Below, piece after piece: positions 8,071 to 17,128 of a stretch of 53,891 nucleotides of DNA. Within the stretch, counting starts at the first letter, position 1. Each line of letters begins with the position of its first letter. The translations under genes were made by a program, and so were the position numbers. A model generated the notes under the pieces. The model saw nothing but the letters and a program-made list of their open reading frames with translations, was not told where the DNA came from and ran no database searches. Source of the DNA: an uncultured Bacteriovoracaceae bacterium (GTDB lineage Bacteria > Bdellovibrionota > Bacteriovoracia > Bacteriovoracales > Bacteriovoracaceae); contig CALHLC010000024.1 of NCBI GenBank assembly GCA_938034385.1, positions 1 through 53,891 on the forward strand, in the 5' to 3' direction.

Positions 8071-9147
8071 TTATTGCATTCCTTTGAGAATTACTTCTGC
8101 AGCATCCACCTTATCCGAATTAAATTGTTTGGATACTTCTTTTAAATCAGTTTTGATTTGCTCGTAATTTCTTGCAACTTTTTTAAATGATTCATTAATT
8201 AAATAAGGAGTACACTCTTCTTGTAAGCGCTCAGGAAAAATCTCTCGATTAAGAACAATATTAGCAATACTGGCAAATCCCTTATATTCAACAAAATTTC
8301 TAAAAATATATTCATTTAATAAGGACACTTTATAACAAACAATAGTGGGGATATGAGCAAGGGCACATTCTAAGGTAATGGTTCCACTTGCAGTGATTGC
8401 AAAAGAAGATCGCTCCAATACATCTGATAACTTTTCAGAGTAAACGACATGATCAAACTTTTCTTCAAAAAGTTGATAAAATTTAGGATCAACATTTTTT
8501 AATTTAACCAAAGTGTATGAATAGTTTGGATTTTTTCTCATAAACTCTACTAAGATTGGAAGTAGATACTTTACTTCCGAATTTCTCGATCCAGGTAAAA
8601 TAGCGATAGCTTTGGGATCTTTGAGGTTTGTTATAAGGTTTTTCTTACTCACTAAAGGATGAGAAACATAGTGAGTATTTTTGACACCTCTGCTTTCAAA
8701 CCACTTCTTTTCAAAGGGAAGAAGACAAAACAAGTCATGGACATATTTTTTAAATTTAATGACCCTTCCCTCTTTCCAGGCCCAGGCCTGTGGAGCTACG
8801 TAATAAAATACTTTCACGCCAAGCAAGCTTAATGGTTTCAATAAACTGGTATTAAAGCTTTGGAAATCAACTAAGATAGCATGTTTTGTTTTTCTTTTTT
8901 TAACCTCAGACAAAATCTTCTTTCTTGCATTTATATAAAAAGGTAACTTAGTAATAACTTCAGAAAACCCCATAGATGAAAATTCTTTTAAATCATATAA
9001 TAATTCAACACCTAGTTGTTCTGACTCACTATCACCAACTCCAAAAAATGCGAAATCTTTACTCTTTTCAATTACTTCAGGTAAAAAGGATCGTGCATGC
9101 TCAACACCTGATTTTTCTCCTTGAATAATTAATACTGACTTTTTCAT
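8071..9147 (-). CDS. lpxB: Lipid-A-disaccharide synthase LpxB
   Basis: LpxB is a GT-B glycosyltransferase that joins UDP-2,3-diacylglucosamine and lipid X into the lipid A disaccharide. The 358-residue protein has the N-terminal GEKSG (usual GExSGD), the GFSEV segment, the highly conserved YYVAPQAWAWKEGR block, and LPGSR and ASGTITLE in the C-terminal nucleotide-binding half. The usual Asp of GExSGD is replaced (GEKSGVEHA), a small deviation. It follows the Gfo/Idh gene by 4 bp. Confidence 0.95.
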   Translation of the reverse strand: MKKSVLIIQGEKSGVEHARSFLPEVIEKSKDFAFFGVGDSESEQLGVELLYDLKEFSSMGFSEVITKLPFYINARKKILSEVKKRKTKHAILVDFQSFNTSLLKPLSLLGVKVFYYVAPQAWAWKEGRVIKFKKYVHDLFCLLPFEKKWFESRGVKNTHYVSHPLVSKKNLITNLKDPKAIAILPGSRNSEVKYLLPILVEFMRKNPNYSYTLVKLKNVDPKFYQLFEEKFDHVVYSEKLSDVLERSSFAITASGTITLECALAHIPTIVCYKVSLLNEYIFRNFVEYKGFASIANIVLNREIFPERLQEECTPYLINESFKKVARNYEQIKTDLKEVSKQFNSDKVDAAEVILKGMQ

Positions 9148-9151
9148 TTTT

Positions 9152-10054
9152 TTAGAGAAATACTTCTCTACCTTCTCTTATACTTAAATGAATAGCATCA
9201 ATAATCTTCATTGCACTATGCCCGTCACTCAATGTAGTTAAAGCTTTAGAACCAGTTAGAATATGTTGATAAAATGATCCTTGCTCAATTAAAAGATGAT
9301 CTCTTTTCTCTAGTTTTATCTCCTTGTTTTTCTTTAGTATTTTCAGATTCAACAAGTCGACTTCTATCAAATCCTCTTCACGTTTAAAACATAAAGACCT
9401 TTTTTCTGAATCACAATTCCGATTAGCTTTAATCGTTACTAACTCTCCACAACTTGTCTTAATATTTACCGAAACCTCATCTAACAATCCTGTATGATGA
9501 ACTTTCCCTGTGGCGACTAAGGAGGCTGCTTGATACTTAAAGAGAAAGTGAAAAAGATCAATATCATGAACCATCAGATCTTCTACGACAGACACATCAT
9601 AGGCTCGATTTTTAGGCATTGTAAATCTTTCGAATAAAATATTTTTTGCTTCTTTAAAATCTAAGACTTCCCAGGCCTGATGGCAACGCTCACTATGGCC
9701 GACAAAAAACTTAACGTTATATTCTTTGGCTAAATTTAAAAGCTCATTAGACTCTAAGGAATTTGTAGTTACTGGCTTCTCACAGAAAACATGTTTCTTA
9801 TTCTTGATTAGTTCTTTGCAAATTTGGAAGTGAGTATTAGTAGGAGTCACAACAATAAAGGCATCACTTTCATCAATCAGACTTTCATAAGAATCCGTAA
9901 TTCTCAACTGAGGATAAAGGTCTTCAAGTGAACTTTCCTTATAAAACTTATCAGCAATTCCAAAGAACTCAATGTTTTCAAATGTACTTATTTTTTGTGC
10001 ATGCCACTTACCTAAATGTCCATGACCTATTAATGAAACTCTTAATTTCTTCAT
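9152..10054 (-). CDS. Gfo/Idh/MocA family oxidoreductase, possible GnnA
   Basis: The N-terminus has the Rossmann dinucleotide motif GHGHLG followed by WHA, and the family CEKP motif with its catalytic lysine appears near residue 95, so this is an NAD(P)-dependent sugar dehydrogenase of about 300 residues. It lies between lpxA and lpxB. In Acidithiobacillus ferrooxidans the homologous slot holds gnnA-gnnB, which turn UDP-GlcNAc into the 3-amino sugar used for amide-linked lipid A. No GnnB aminotransferase is present here. The ATG at 10054, 2 bp after the lpxA stop, is preferred to a TTG at 10066. The GnnA role is an inference from position and family. Confidence 0.8.
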   Translation of the reverse strand: MKKLRVSLIGHGHLGKWHAQKISTFENIEFFGIADKFYKESSLEDLYPQLRITDSYESLIDESDAFIVVTPTNTHFQICKELIKNKKHVFCEKPVTTNSLESNELLNLAKEYNVKFFVGHSERCHQAWEVLDFKEAKNILFERFTMPKNRAYDVSVVEDLMVHDIDLFHFLFKYQAASLVATGKVHHTGLLDEVSVNIKTSCGELVTIKANRNCDSEKRSLCFKREEDLIEVDLLNLKILKKNKEIKLEKRDHLLIEQGSFYQHILTGSKALTTLSDGHSAMKIIDAIHLSIREGREVFL

Positions 10055-10056
10055 CC

Positions 10057-10848
10057 CTAAGACCAAAATGGTGGTATACCAACTTTACTATCCTTAATAA
10101 ACTCTGAAATAATTTGGACAATTTTATTGCCAGCATATTCTTTCATAATCTCACTATTTTCAGAAAATGATCGAGGTGATAAGTTTGATGCTTCCATTTG
10201 GCGGTAATAATCAACTGCTTCAGAGATATCTTTCTTTTCATGGCCCATTCTTTTAAGACCAATAATATTTATCCCTTTTAGCTTTACTCTGTTACCCAAA
10301 GCCGTACAAAAACTCGGTATATCTTTATCGATTCCTGAATGCCCTCCAATAAAAGCTCCTTCACCAATCGATATAAACTGTCCAATACTAGTTCCTCCAC
10401 TGAGGATAACCCTATTTCCAATTGTTACATGCCCAGCTAGATTACAAGAATTCACAATCCGAACATCGTCACCAATTATAACATCATGGCCCAAGTGACA
10501 ATAGGCCATTAACATATTTCTATTTCCTAGTTTTGTTAAACCATCTTGTTTTAGACTTCCTCTATTAATTGAAACAAATTCTCGTATCAAGTTTCCATCA
10601 CCAATTTCAAGTAGAGTTGGTTCATCAGCGTAAGTTAAATCTTGCGGAGCTGTTCCAATAGAGCAATGGTGATAAATAACGTTATTCTCACCTATCGTTG
10701 TTTTCCCCTCAATCACAGTATGAGATAAAATCTTTGTGTTTTTTCCTATTTTTACTTGTGGACCAATAACAGAATACGCTCCAATCTCAGCTCCCTGCGC
10801 AATTTCAGCTCCATCTTCAATGACGGCTTTATCGTGAATTCTACTCAT
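10057..10848 (-). CDS. lpxA: Acyl-ACP--UDP-N-acetylglucosamine O-acyltransferase LpxA
   Basis: LpxA performs the first acylation of lipid A synthesis, from hydroxyacyl-ACP to position 3 of UDP-GlcNAc (or the 3-amino group where the sugar is GlcNAc3N). The 263-residue protein is a left-handed parallel beta helix of I-G-x-x-x-x-I hexapeptide repeats over about 190 residues, with the catalytic histidine as His121 in CHLGHD and a helical C-terminal domain. It starts 2 bp after fabZ and is followed within 2 bp by the oxidoreductase. Confidence 0.96.
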   Translation of the reverse strand: MSRIHDKAVIEDGAEIAQGAEIGAYSVIGPQVKIGKNTKILSHTVIEGKTTIGENNVIYHHCSIGTAPQDLTYADEPTLLEIGDGNLIREFVSINRGSLKQDGLTKLGNRNMLMAYCHLGHDVIIGDDVRIVNSCNLAGHVTIGNRVILSGGTSIGQFISIGEGAFIGGHSGIDKDIPSFCTALGNRVKLKGINIIGLKRMGHEKKDISEAVDYYRQMEASNLSPRSFSENSEIMKEYAGNKIVQIISEFIKDSKVGIPPFWS

Positions 10849-10850
10849 TT

Positions 10851-11360
10851 TTAACCCTTTTTAATAAACTCTATTGATGCAAAGACTTGAGCTGTAGACA
10901 TGACTAATTCATCTGAATAAATAGTGCATTCATAAGACTGAAAAACACCTCGCACTTTTAATAATTTTGATGCCATTTTTAAATTCATCTCAGGATAAAT
11001 CGGTTTTTTAAATTTTGCACTTTCTATTCCCAAGAGAGCTACATCTATCTTAAAACCGCTCATTAATTCTTTATAAGCGTAATGAAAAATAAAAGGACAC
11101 ATTTGTGCCATGATTTCTACTTGAACCACCCCTGGCAAAATCGGTCTCCCAGGGAAATGACCTTTCAAAATTTCTAGTTCAGGATTAACAAAAAAACTAC
11201 CTTTCACTTGTGTCCCAACAAAAGCCTTCGTCTCTATTCTTGTTTTATCATAATTGCCTAAAGCTTCAGGGAAAGTAATTTCATCAACACTATCTAAAAA
11301 TAGAAAAGGTTTCCTATGAGGAAGGAAATCCATAATTTCTTCTTTATTGTACAAACTCAT
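10851..11360 (-). CDS. fabZ: 3-hydroxyacyl-ACP dehydratase FabZ
   Basis: FabZ dehydrates 3-hydroxyacyl-ACP in fatty acid synthesis and competes with LpxA/LpxD for the same substrate, which explains its place between them. The hot-dog fold motif GHFPGRPILPGV carries His68, and Glu82 lies in VEIMAQ; PHRKPFLFLD near the start is also characteristic. At 169 residues it is slightly longer than the usual 145-150, mainly from an insertion near residues 38-50. It overlaps the lpxD stop by 1 bp. Confidence 0.95.
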   Translation of the reverse strand: MSLYNKEEIMDFLPHRKPFLFLDSVDEITFPEALGNYDKTRIETKAFVGTQVKGSFFVNPELEILKGHFPGRPILPGVVQVEIMAQMCPFIFHYAYKELMSGFKIDVALLGIESAKFKKPIYPEMNLKMASKLLKVRGVFQSYECTIYSDELVMSTAQVFASIEFIKKG

Positions 11361-12370
11361 TATTTACTTTTATTTAATTGTTGAAATCTAATAATAGATC
11401 TTTTCCAATCTCTAGAGTTTATTGCAGGGTAACCAACAACAGTCGAACCATCAGGCCAGCTTTTATTTACTTGTGCTCCGCCTCCAACTTTACATCCAAC
11501 TCCTAATTCACAATCAGGAGCAAGGCACGCCCCTCCTGCTAGAATTGTATAATCACCTACTTTAGAGCTTCCCGCTAAGCCTGCTTTCCCACAAAGAATT
11601 ACTTTTTTTCCTAAAATAACATTATGAGCAATCTGCACATGATTATCTATCTTACAACCTTCTCCGATAATAGTCGGTCCAAAGGTCCCACCATCAATGC
11701 TTGATCCAGAACCGATTTCGACATTGTCGTGAATTTCTACTCCTCCATAATGCCAAATTTTTTCATGTTCACCGTCAAGGAACTTATATCCAAATCCATC
11801 TGATCCAATAACTGTATTTGAATGAAGTCTACAGTTTTTTCCAATTCTTACATTTGGGTAAATTGTAACATTAGGGAAAATCACGGAGTTAGCATCAATT
11901 ACATTATGGCCCATAATTTTGACCCCACTCATAATTGTAACATTTTCTTTAATTTCAACATCAGGGCCAATAAAGACATCTTTAGCAATTTTAGATTTTG
12001 TTGATTCAACAATATGTCGCTCTACTAAATTTCTAGTCCAATCAAAACCTTCATAGAAGTTGTCATGAAAAAACTTTGAAGACCTAACCATGCAAGAATT
12101 TAAATCTTGCGTACTTGCTAACCAAAGACACCTTTCTTTTAGTTGTTGGATGTTTTGATCATCATCAGATAATAATTCTTCAGAGATGATTGCTCCATGA
12201 GGACTTTCTGTATTTATTTCTAAGTATTTTTTTAAAAATCTAGAAGTAGAGATAAAGAAAAAACTATTTTCGACAATAGTACTAGATGTAGAAACTCCTT
12301 TAACCTGAGTTTCTACATCACCAAAAAGTATTTCAATATTTAACAGGTCTTTAAGACCACTAAGATTCAT
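11360..12370 (-). CDS. lpxD: UDP-3-O-acylglucosamine N-acyltransferase LpxD
   Basis: LpxD adds the second acyl chain to the 2-amino group of the UDP-sugar. The first 100 or so residues form the uridine-binding domain, followed by a hexapeptide-repeat beta helix (about 110-290) with the conserved GSDGFGY and the catalytic histidine in DNHVQIAHNV. The 336-residue length is normal. It shares one base with both skp upstream and fabZ downstream, typical of a tightly coupled operon. Confidence 0.95.
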   Translation of the reverse strand: MNLSGLKDLLNIEILFGDVETQVKGVSTSSTIVENSFFFISTSRFLKKYLEINTESPHGAIISEELLSDDDQNIQQLKERCLWLASTQDLNSCMVRSSKFFHDNFYEGFDWTRNLVERHIVESTKSKIAKDVFIGPDVEIKENVTIMSGVKIMGHNVIDANSVIFPNVTIYPNVRIGKNCRLHSNTVIGSDGFGYKFLDGEHEKIWHYGGVEIHDNVEIGSGSSIDGGTFGPTIIGEGCKIDNHVQIAHNVILGKKVILCGKAGLAGSSKVGDYTILAGGACLAPDCELGVGCKVGGGAQVNKSWPDGSTVVGYPAINSRDWKRSIIRFQQLNKSK

Positions 12371-12873
12371 TATTTGTGGACTGAATCGTATTTCTTAATA
12401 ACTTGGTCTGTTATATCAAGTTCAGACTTAGCATAAACTACTGGTGTTTGACTTGTTTCAATGGTCATATCAACATTTTCTTTTTTTGAAACTTGATCAA
12501 CAATAGCTTTGATTTTTTCAAAAATTGGTTTTTTATACTCAGCTTCAAGCTTTGCAATTTCTTGTTGAGACTTCATTGTTTCATCTCGAAACTTCATAAA
12601 TCCAGCCTGTAGTTCTTTTGATTGTTTTGCAATAGCTGTTTGGCTAAGAAGCGAAGCTTTCTTTTCCAAGTTCTTCTTCTTAGTCATTAAAGACTGCTCT
12701 TGACTCTTAAGACTCTTTTTCTTTCTTTCAAAGCTTTTTTTCAATTTCTCGGTAGCTCTCACACCTTCTTTAACTGAATTTAAAACTTTTTGAAAATTAA
12801 TAGTGGCGATTTTCACATCAGCACTCATTCCACTTAGAGATGTTAGTAAAGCTAAAATCATAATTTTTTTCAT
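12370..12873 (-). CDS. skp: OmpH/Skp family periplasmic chaperone
   Basis: Skp holds unfolded outer-membrane proteins in the periplasm before delivery to the Bam complex. The 167-residue protein has a Sec signal peptide (MKKIMILALLTSLSGMSA), then KIATINFQKVLNSV, the usual family start, and a long Lys/Glu/Gln-rich coiled coil (about 40-125) that forms the trimer tentacles. A good AAGGAG ribosome-binding site lies before the ATG. Its place between bamA and lpxD is the classical arrangement. Confidence 0.93.
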   Translation of the reverse strand: MKKIMILALLTSLSGMSADVKIATINFQKVLNSVKEGVRATEKLKKSFERKKKSLKSQEQSLMTKKKNLEKKASLLSQTAIAKQSKELQAGFMKFRDETMKSQQEIAKLEAEYKKPIFEKIKAIVDQVSKKENVDMTIETSQTPVVYAKSELDITDQVIKKYDSVHK

Positions 12874-12894
12874 AAAAACTCCTTAAAAATATAT

Positions 12895-15234
12895 TTAAAA
12901 TAACTGTCCAATATCGAAGAAAAAGTGATTTGCTTTCTCAAGGTCACCATCTTTTGCAGGATCTCCTGTATTAACAAGAGTCTTTCTTCTATTTAACGGA
13001 AATCCAAATTCAAACCTTAATAAACCTATTGGGGAAAACCATCTAAATCCAAAACCAAAGTTTTGTTTTAAAGAATAGTCCCCTTTATCACCCATGTAAT
13101 TTTCATAAACATTTCCAATATCATAAAAAACGGCCCACTTTAAACCTGCTTCTTTTATCAAAGGATGTTCTATCTCTGCAGTCCCGAGAACCGAATGTAA
13201 ACCACCAGTGTTAAACCAACCTTGATTGCCCGTTTTTTGATCGACTAATAACTTTTGAGGCCCAATTTCTTCTTGACCATATCCTCTCATATTCCTAGAT
13301 CCACCCATTGCGTACATTTTAGTACGTGGAGGTGGTCTTGAATCAGAAGTTTTAAAAAGTTTTTGCGTTCTAATTCGTGATCTAAAAACAAAGTCTTTGT
13401 AAACCGGGTAATAAAACCTTGTATCTCCCACAAGTTTAACCCATCGATGATCAAACCCTATCCCTACAAACTCAGCTGATCCCGAAGCATATACACCTTT
13501 AGTTGGTTCAAAAGCATTATTTCTTTTGTCATGAATTAGAGAAAGCTCCACTCCTGAAGCAATACCATTTTCTTTATCAGGATCTATTGTAGGGTTTCTT
13601 ACTTCTTTAATTTTTGTATGTTCAACATTATAAGAAAGATACAAACGAGTATAATCAGCTAAAGGATATCCCACCCTAATATTTCCACCTTGTTTTACGA
13701 ATTCAAAAGAATCAATAAAGCTACTTTGACTTCTATATATTGATCCTCCAAGAGACCATCTTGTATCCATAAAATAGGGCTCGGTTAAACTTAGGTTATA
13801 ATCTTGTTGTTGCTTAGAAAGACTAAGACTAAATCCTAAGTTTTGTCCTTTTCCTAAAAAGTTTCTTTGTTTAATGGAAGCTTGCAAGAAACCTTTTTGT
13901 TGTGTTGAGTACCCAGCTCCAACCGAAATCTGCCCAGTTTGTCTTTCTTTTACACTTATTGCTACATCTAGGATTTTGGTATTTCCTTTTTGAGGAGACG
14001 TATTAAAAATAACACTTCCTGGCTCAAAAAATCCAAGTCTGTTAACATTTGCTTTTGAAGTTTTTAATTTTGATCCCGAGTATTGCATTCCTTCATGAAT
14101 CTTGAGCTCTCTTCTAATAACTTTATCACGTGTCTTAGAATTCCCTTTAATTGAAATTCTTCCAAATCGAGCAATTTCACCTTTTTCAAAACTATATTTA
14201 ACTCGTACTTCTTTCTTAGTTGTATCTTCAACGGGTTTCAAATCTCTTATAACGTTTACAAAGGCATAACCTTTGTCTTGATAGGCTTGAGTCAATCGCT
14301 CTACATCTTGCCTAAGAGTTTCTTCTGAATAAACTTCATTTTTCTTTAACTGTGTAGCTTCAGCTAACTCTTCCTTAGTTAATAAAAGATCTCCATCGTA
14401 AGTTATTTCATTTACTTTATATTCAGGCCCTTCAATAACTGGAATAGAAATAAAGATCCATCTTCTATCTTCAGAAACATTAACTGAAGGTTTACCAAAG
14501 TTTGCTTGGATATGACCTTTAGTTCGATAATAAAAAGTTAAACGTTCAATATCAGTTTTAAAGTTTAACTCTTTAAAGTTTCCAGCATCAGACATAAAAC
14601 CTAATAAAGAGTCTTCACGAGTAACCATAAACTGCTTTAGTTCATCATCTGGGATTTTCTCATTACCAATAAAGGAGATCTTTTTTACTTTAACCTTATC
14701 AAACTCCTCGATAGTAAAGTTCACCTTAACTTTGGTGTCTTCACTTTCTTTAACATCATATTTAATCCTAGATAAATAATATCCTTTGTCTTCATAAAGC
14801 TCTCTGATTTTTGCACTATCATCATCTAGGGTACGAACATCCAAAATATTAAATGCTTTCGTATTAATTTTATCTTTTATATCGTCGTCATCAATTTCAC
14901 TATTTCCGGTAAAGCTTAGCTTACTGATTACTGGCTTTTCTTTTACTTTAAAAACCAGGTCATCACCTTCCTGGTGGGCCTCTACATGTTCAAAATATTT
15001 CATTGAATAAATACGCTTAACTGCAGCATTGATCTGGTAATTTGTAACACTCTTGTCTGGACGAATTCCAATTTTCAATAAGATTGCTTCAGGTTCAATT
15101 TTTTTGAGACCTACGATTCTGATCTTATTTACCTTAAATAAACTTCTCTCTGGGCCAATATAGGAATATGTTAGTGAACAACAAAATAATATACTAATTA
15201 CCAACGCTAATGTTGACCTTCTGGTCATGAACAT
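12895..15234 (-). CDS. bamA: Outer membrane protein assembly factor BamA
   Basis: BamA is the essential barrel of the outer-membrane protein insertion machine. A signal peptide (about 1-27) is followed by five POTRA domains (about 30-430; visible as repeated FxGN and DxGY segments) and a 16-strand Omp85 barrel ending in aromatic residues (FFFDIGQLF). The loop-6 signature appears as MRGYG. At 779 residues it is close to family length. AAGGTGA precedes the first ATG at a suitable distance, so 15234 is kept over the ATG two codons later. Confidence 0.96.
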   Translation of the reverse strand: MFMTRRSTLALVISILFCCSLTYSYIGPERSLFKVNKIRIVGLKKIEPEAILLKIGIRPDKSVTNYQINAAVKRIYSMKYFEHVEAHQEGDDLVFKVKEKPVISKLSFTGNSEIDDDDIKDKINTKAFNILDVRTLDDDSAKIRELYEDKGYYLSRIKYDVKESEDTKVKVNFTIEEFDKVKVKKISFIGNEKIPDDELKQFMVTREDSLLGFMSDAGNFKELNFKTDIERLTFYYRTKGHIQANFGKPSVNVSEDRRWIFISIPVIEGPEYKVNEITYDGDLLLTKEELAEATQLKKNEVYSEETLRQDVERLTQAYQDKGYAFVNVIRDLKPVEDTTKKEVRVKYSFEKGEIARFGRISIKGNSKTRDKVIRRELKIHEGMQYSGSKLKTSKANVNRLGFFEPGSVIFNTSPQKGNTKILDVAISVKERQTGQISVGAGYSTQQKGFLQASIKQRNFLGKGQNLGFSLSLSKQQQDYNLSLTEPYFMDTRWSLGGSIYRSQSSFIDSFEFVKQGGNIRVGYPLADYTRLYLSYNVEHTKIKEVRNPTIDPDKENGIASGVELSLIHDKRNNAFEPTKGVYASGSAEFVGIGFDHRWVKLVGDTRFYYPVYKDFVFRSRIRTQKLFKTSDSRPPPRTKMYAMGGSRNMRGYGQEEIGPQKLLVDQKTGNQGWFNTGGLHSVLGTAEIEHPLIKEAGLKWAVFYDIGNVYENYMGDKGDYSLKQNFGFGFRWFSPIGLLRFEFGFPLNRRKTLVNTGDPAKDGDLEKANHFFFDIGQLF

Positions 15235-15281
15235 AGAATCACCTTCGCTTCTGTCTCAATAAATTTCGCAACAGCCAAATT

Positions 15282-15935
15282 TTATCCAATTACCTGACCA
15301 TCTTCAATGGTTATTTTTCTTGGAAAACTGTCTGCTACAACATGATCATGTGTTACCACGATAAGCGTAGATCTAAACTCTGATGATAATTGTTTTAACA
15401 AATTAATGACTTTATCTGAGTTTTTACGGTCTAAATTTCCAGTAGGCTCGTCACATAGCAGCACCTTCGGTTTCAAGATCAGGGCCCTAATAATATTCAC
15501 CCTTTGCTGCTCACCACCTGATAATTGATAAGGATATTTGTTTAGGCAATGCTCAACTCCAAGGTACTTAGAAAGCATCAATATTAACTCTTGATAGTCT
15601 TTAACTGATCTATCAGAAATTTTAATTGGTAGGTGAATATTTTCTAAACTTGTAATTGAAGGGAGTAGAAAGTGAAACTGAAAAACAAATCCGATATTTT
15701 GATTTCTAAATTGAGCTAATTGCTCATCACTTAGTTTACTAAGGTCTTTGCTCCCAATAAGTAAGTTCCCGCTCGTTTGTTTATCAAGCCCGCCTAGTAA
15801 ATACAAAAGTGTCGACTTACCTGACCCCGACTTTCCAAGAAGTGCTGTGTGCTCTCCCTCATCAAGAGAGAAACTAACTCCTTTTAAGACCTCAATCTTT
15901 CCAAAAGACTTCTTAATATCTTTTAATAAAATCAT
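15282..15935 (-). CDS. lolD: Lipoprotein-releasing ABC transporter ATPase LolD
   Basis: LolD powers extraction of outer-membrane lipoproteins from the inner membrane. The 217-residue ATPase has Walker A GKSGSGKST, signature LSGGEQQR, Walker B VLLCDEPTGNLD and the H-loop histidine in VVTHDH; the NLD form is typical of the LolD/MacB group. It shares one base with lolC. Several lipoproteins in the window are likely clients. Confidence 0.94.
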   Translation of the reverse strand: MILLKDIKKSFGKIEVLKGVSFSLDEGEHTALLGKSGSGKSTLLYLLGGLDKQTSGNLLIGSKDLSKLSDEQLAQFRNQNIGFVFQFHFLLPSITSLENIHLPIKISDRSVKDYQELILMLSKYLGVEHCLNKYPYQLSGGEQQRVNIIRALILKPKVLLCDEPTGNLDRKNSDKVINLLKQLSSEFRSTLIVVTHDHVVADSFPRKITIEDGQVIG

Positions 15936-17128
15936 TAAATATATTGTCCTTTTATTCCTTCCAAAATTGTCTTCTTTTTTTCTCTAAATACAATATAACC
16001 GATACATACCAAACACCAGAAGAAAGTTATTGCGAAGATTGTCAATATACTATCTAAGCCAAGATGAATGCTTAAATGATCTAATTCATAAACTTTACTA
16101 GGAATTTTTAAAAAAGGTAACTTTAGAATAACTTTATCAAAAAACAAAGTCATTAAGAGAGCAAGTAGACAAGAGATGGCCCAGATGAAAATGATAAAGA
16201 GAGTCCAAAAAGTATAGAGAGACTTAAAGCTTAAACCTAAAGATCTTAAAAGAAAAAATTCTTGAGATTTTTTTATCCCATTATAATTAATAAATGCAAC
16301 AATATTAAACAAAGCAATCAGGATTATTAATTGTAAAATCACTGTGATTGAGAATTTTTCAACTTCTACTGCCTCAAGCAAAGATGCAAAGTTTTTCCAA
16401 TATGGTCTTGCTTCAAACCCTAGTTCAAAAAACTTCTCCTCACTATTTTTGATATAATCTTTTATCTGAGAGTCAGTATACCCATCAAGTGTTAAGAGGC
16501 AGGTATTAACCATTCCTTTTGAATTAGTAAACTCTTCTAAGTAAGATCGTTTCAAGTAAACTAATCGCGAGTCTTTCCTATGAACTCCATGAGTTACAAT
16601 ATCCGAAACTTCGAGCTCTGTGACATAAGGAAGTTCCTCAAAGCTCTGATTGCCTCTTGTAAAAGTGAGAGTGATAAAATCTCCAATAGAAACTTCTAAT
16701 TCTTTTGCAATCTCTGCTCCGAGAGCAATCGTATTTTTTTCTGAACTTATTTTAATATCTAAATTATTAATTTTAGCAAATTCTGAAGGTTTTATACCGT
16801 TAACAAGAACTCCTTTACTCTTATTATCCTTAACAATAAAACCTTCTGTTCGTATAATCCCAGCATAATTCGTAATGGCCTCTTGATTTATCATTTCAAG
16901 AAACTCATTTTCAATTTCAAAAAAACCTGAAGAACTAGTCACTTCTAGATCAGAAGTATTTTTTCGCAATCCTGTTTTTAAAATGTGCTCATACCCATCC
17001 ATTAAACCGGCATTACATAGAATCACTGCCATTGAAAATGAAAGACTCATTACAGTCAAAATAAAAAAGATCTTAGTTGCTTTACCTTGAAGAGTTATCT
17101 TTAATAATTTCCAAAATGATAATTTCAT
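15935..17128 (-). CDS. lolC: Lipoprotein-releasing ABC transporter permease LolC/LolE
   Basis: This is the membrane subunit paired with LolD. The 397-residue protein has an N-terminal transmembrane segment (about 20-40), a periplasmic MacB-like domain of about 200 residues, and three C-terminal segments (about 265-290, 312-335, 365-385). Only one permease gene is present, so it may act as a homodimer (LolF-like) or pair with a copy elsewhere. The usual family hook region is present but diverged. It overlaps the prfB stop by 4 bp (ATGA). Confidence 0.9.
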   Translation of the reverse strand: MKLSFWKLLKITLQGKATKIFFILTVMSLSFSMAVILCNAGLMDGYEHILKTGLRKNTSDLEVTSSSGFFEIENEFLEMINQEAITNYAGIIRTEGFIVKDNKSKGVLVNGIKPSEFAKINNLDIKISSEKNTIALGAEIAKELEVSIGDFITLTFTRGNQSFEELPYVTELEVSDIVTHGVHRKDSRLVYLKRSYLEEFTNSKGMVNTCLLTLDGYTDSQIKDYIKNSEEKFFELGFEARPYWKNFASLLEAVEVEKFSITVILQLIILIALFNIVAFINYNGIKKSQEFFLLRSLGLSFKSLYTFWTLFIIFIWAISCLLALLMTLFFDKVILKLPFLKIPSKVYELDHLSIHLGLDSILTIFAITFFWCLVCIGYIVFREKKKTILEGIKGQYI

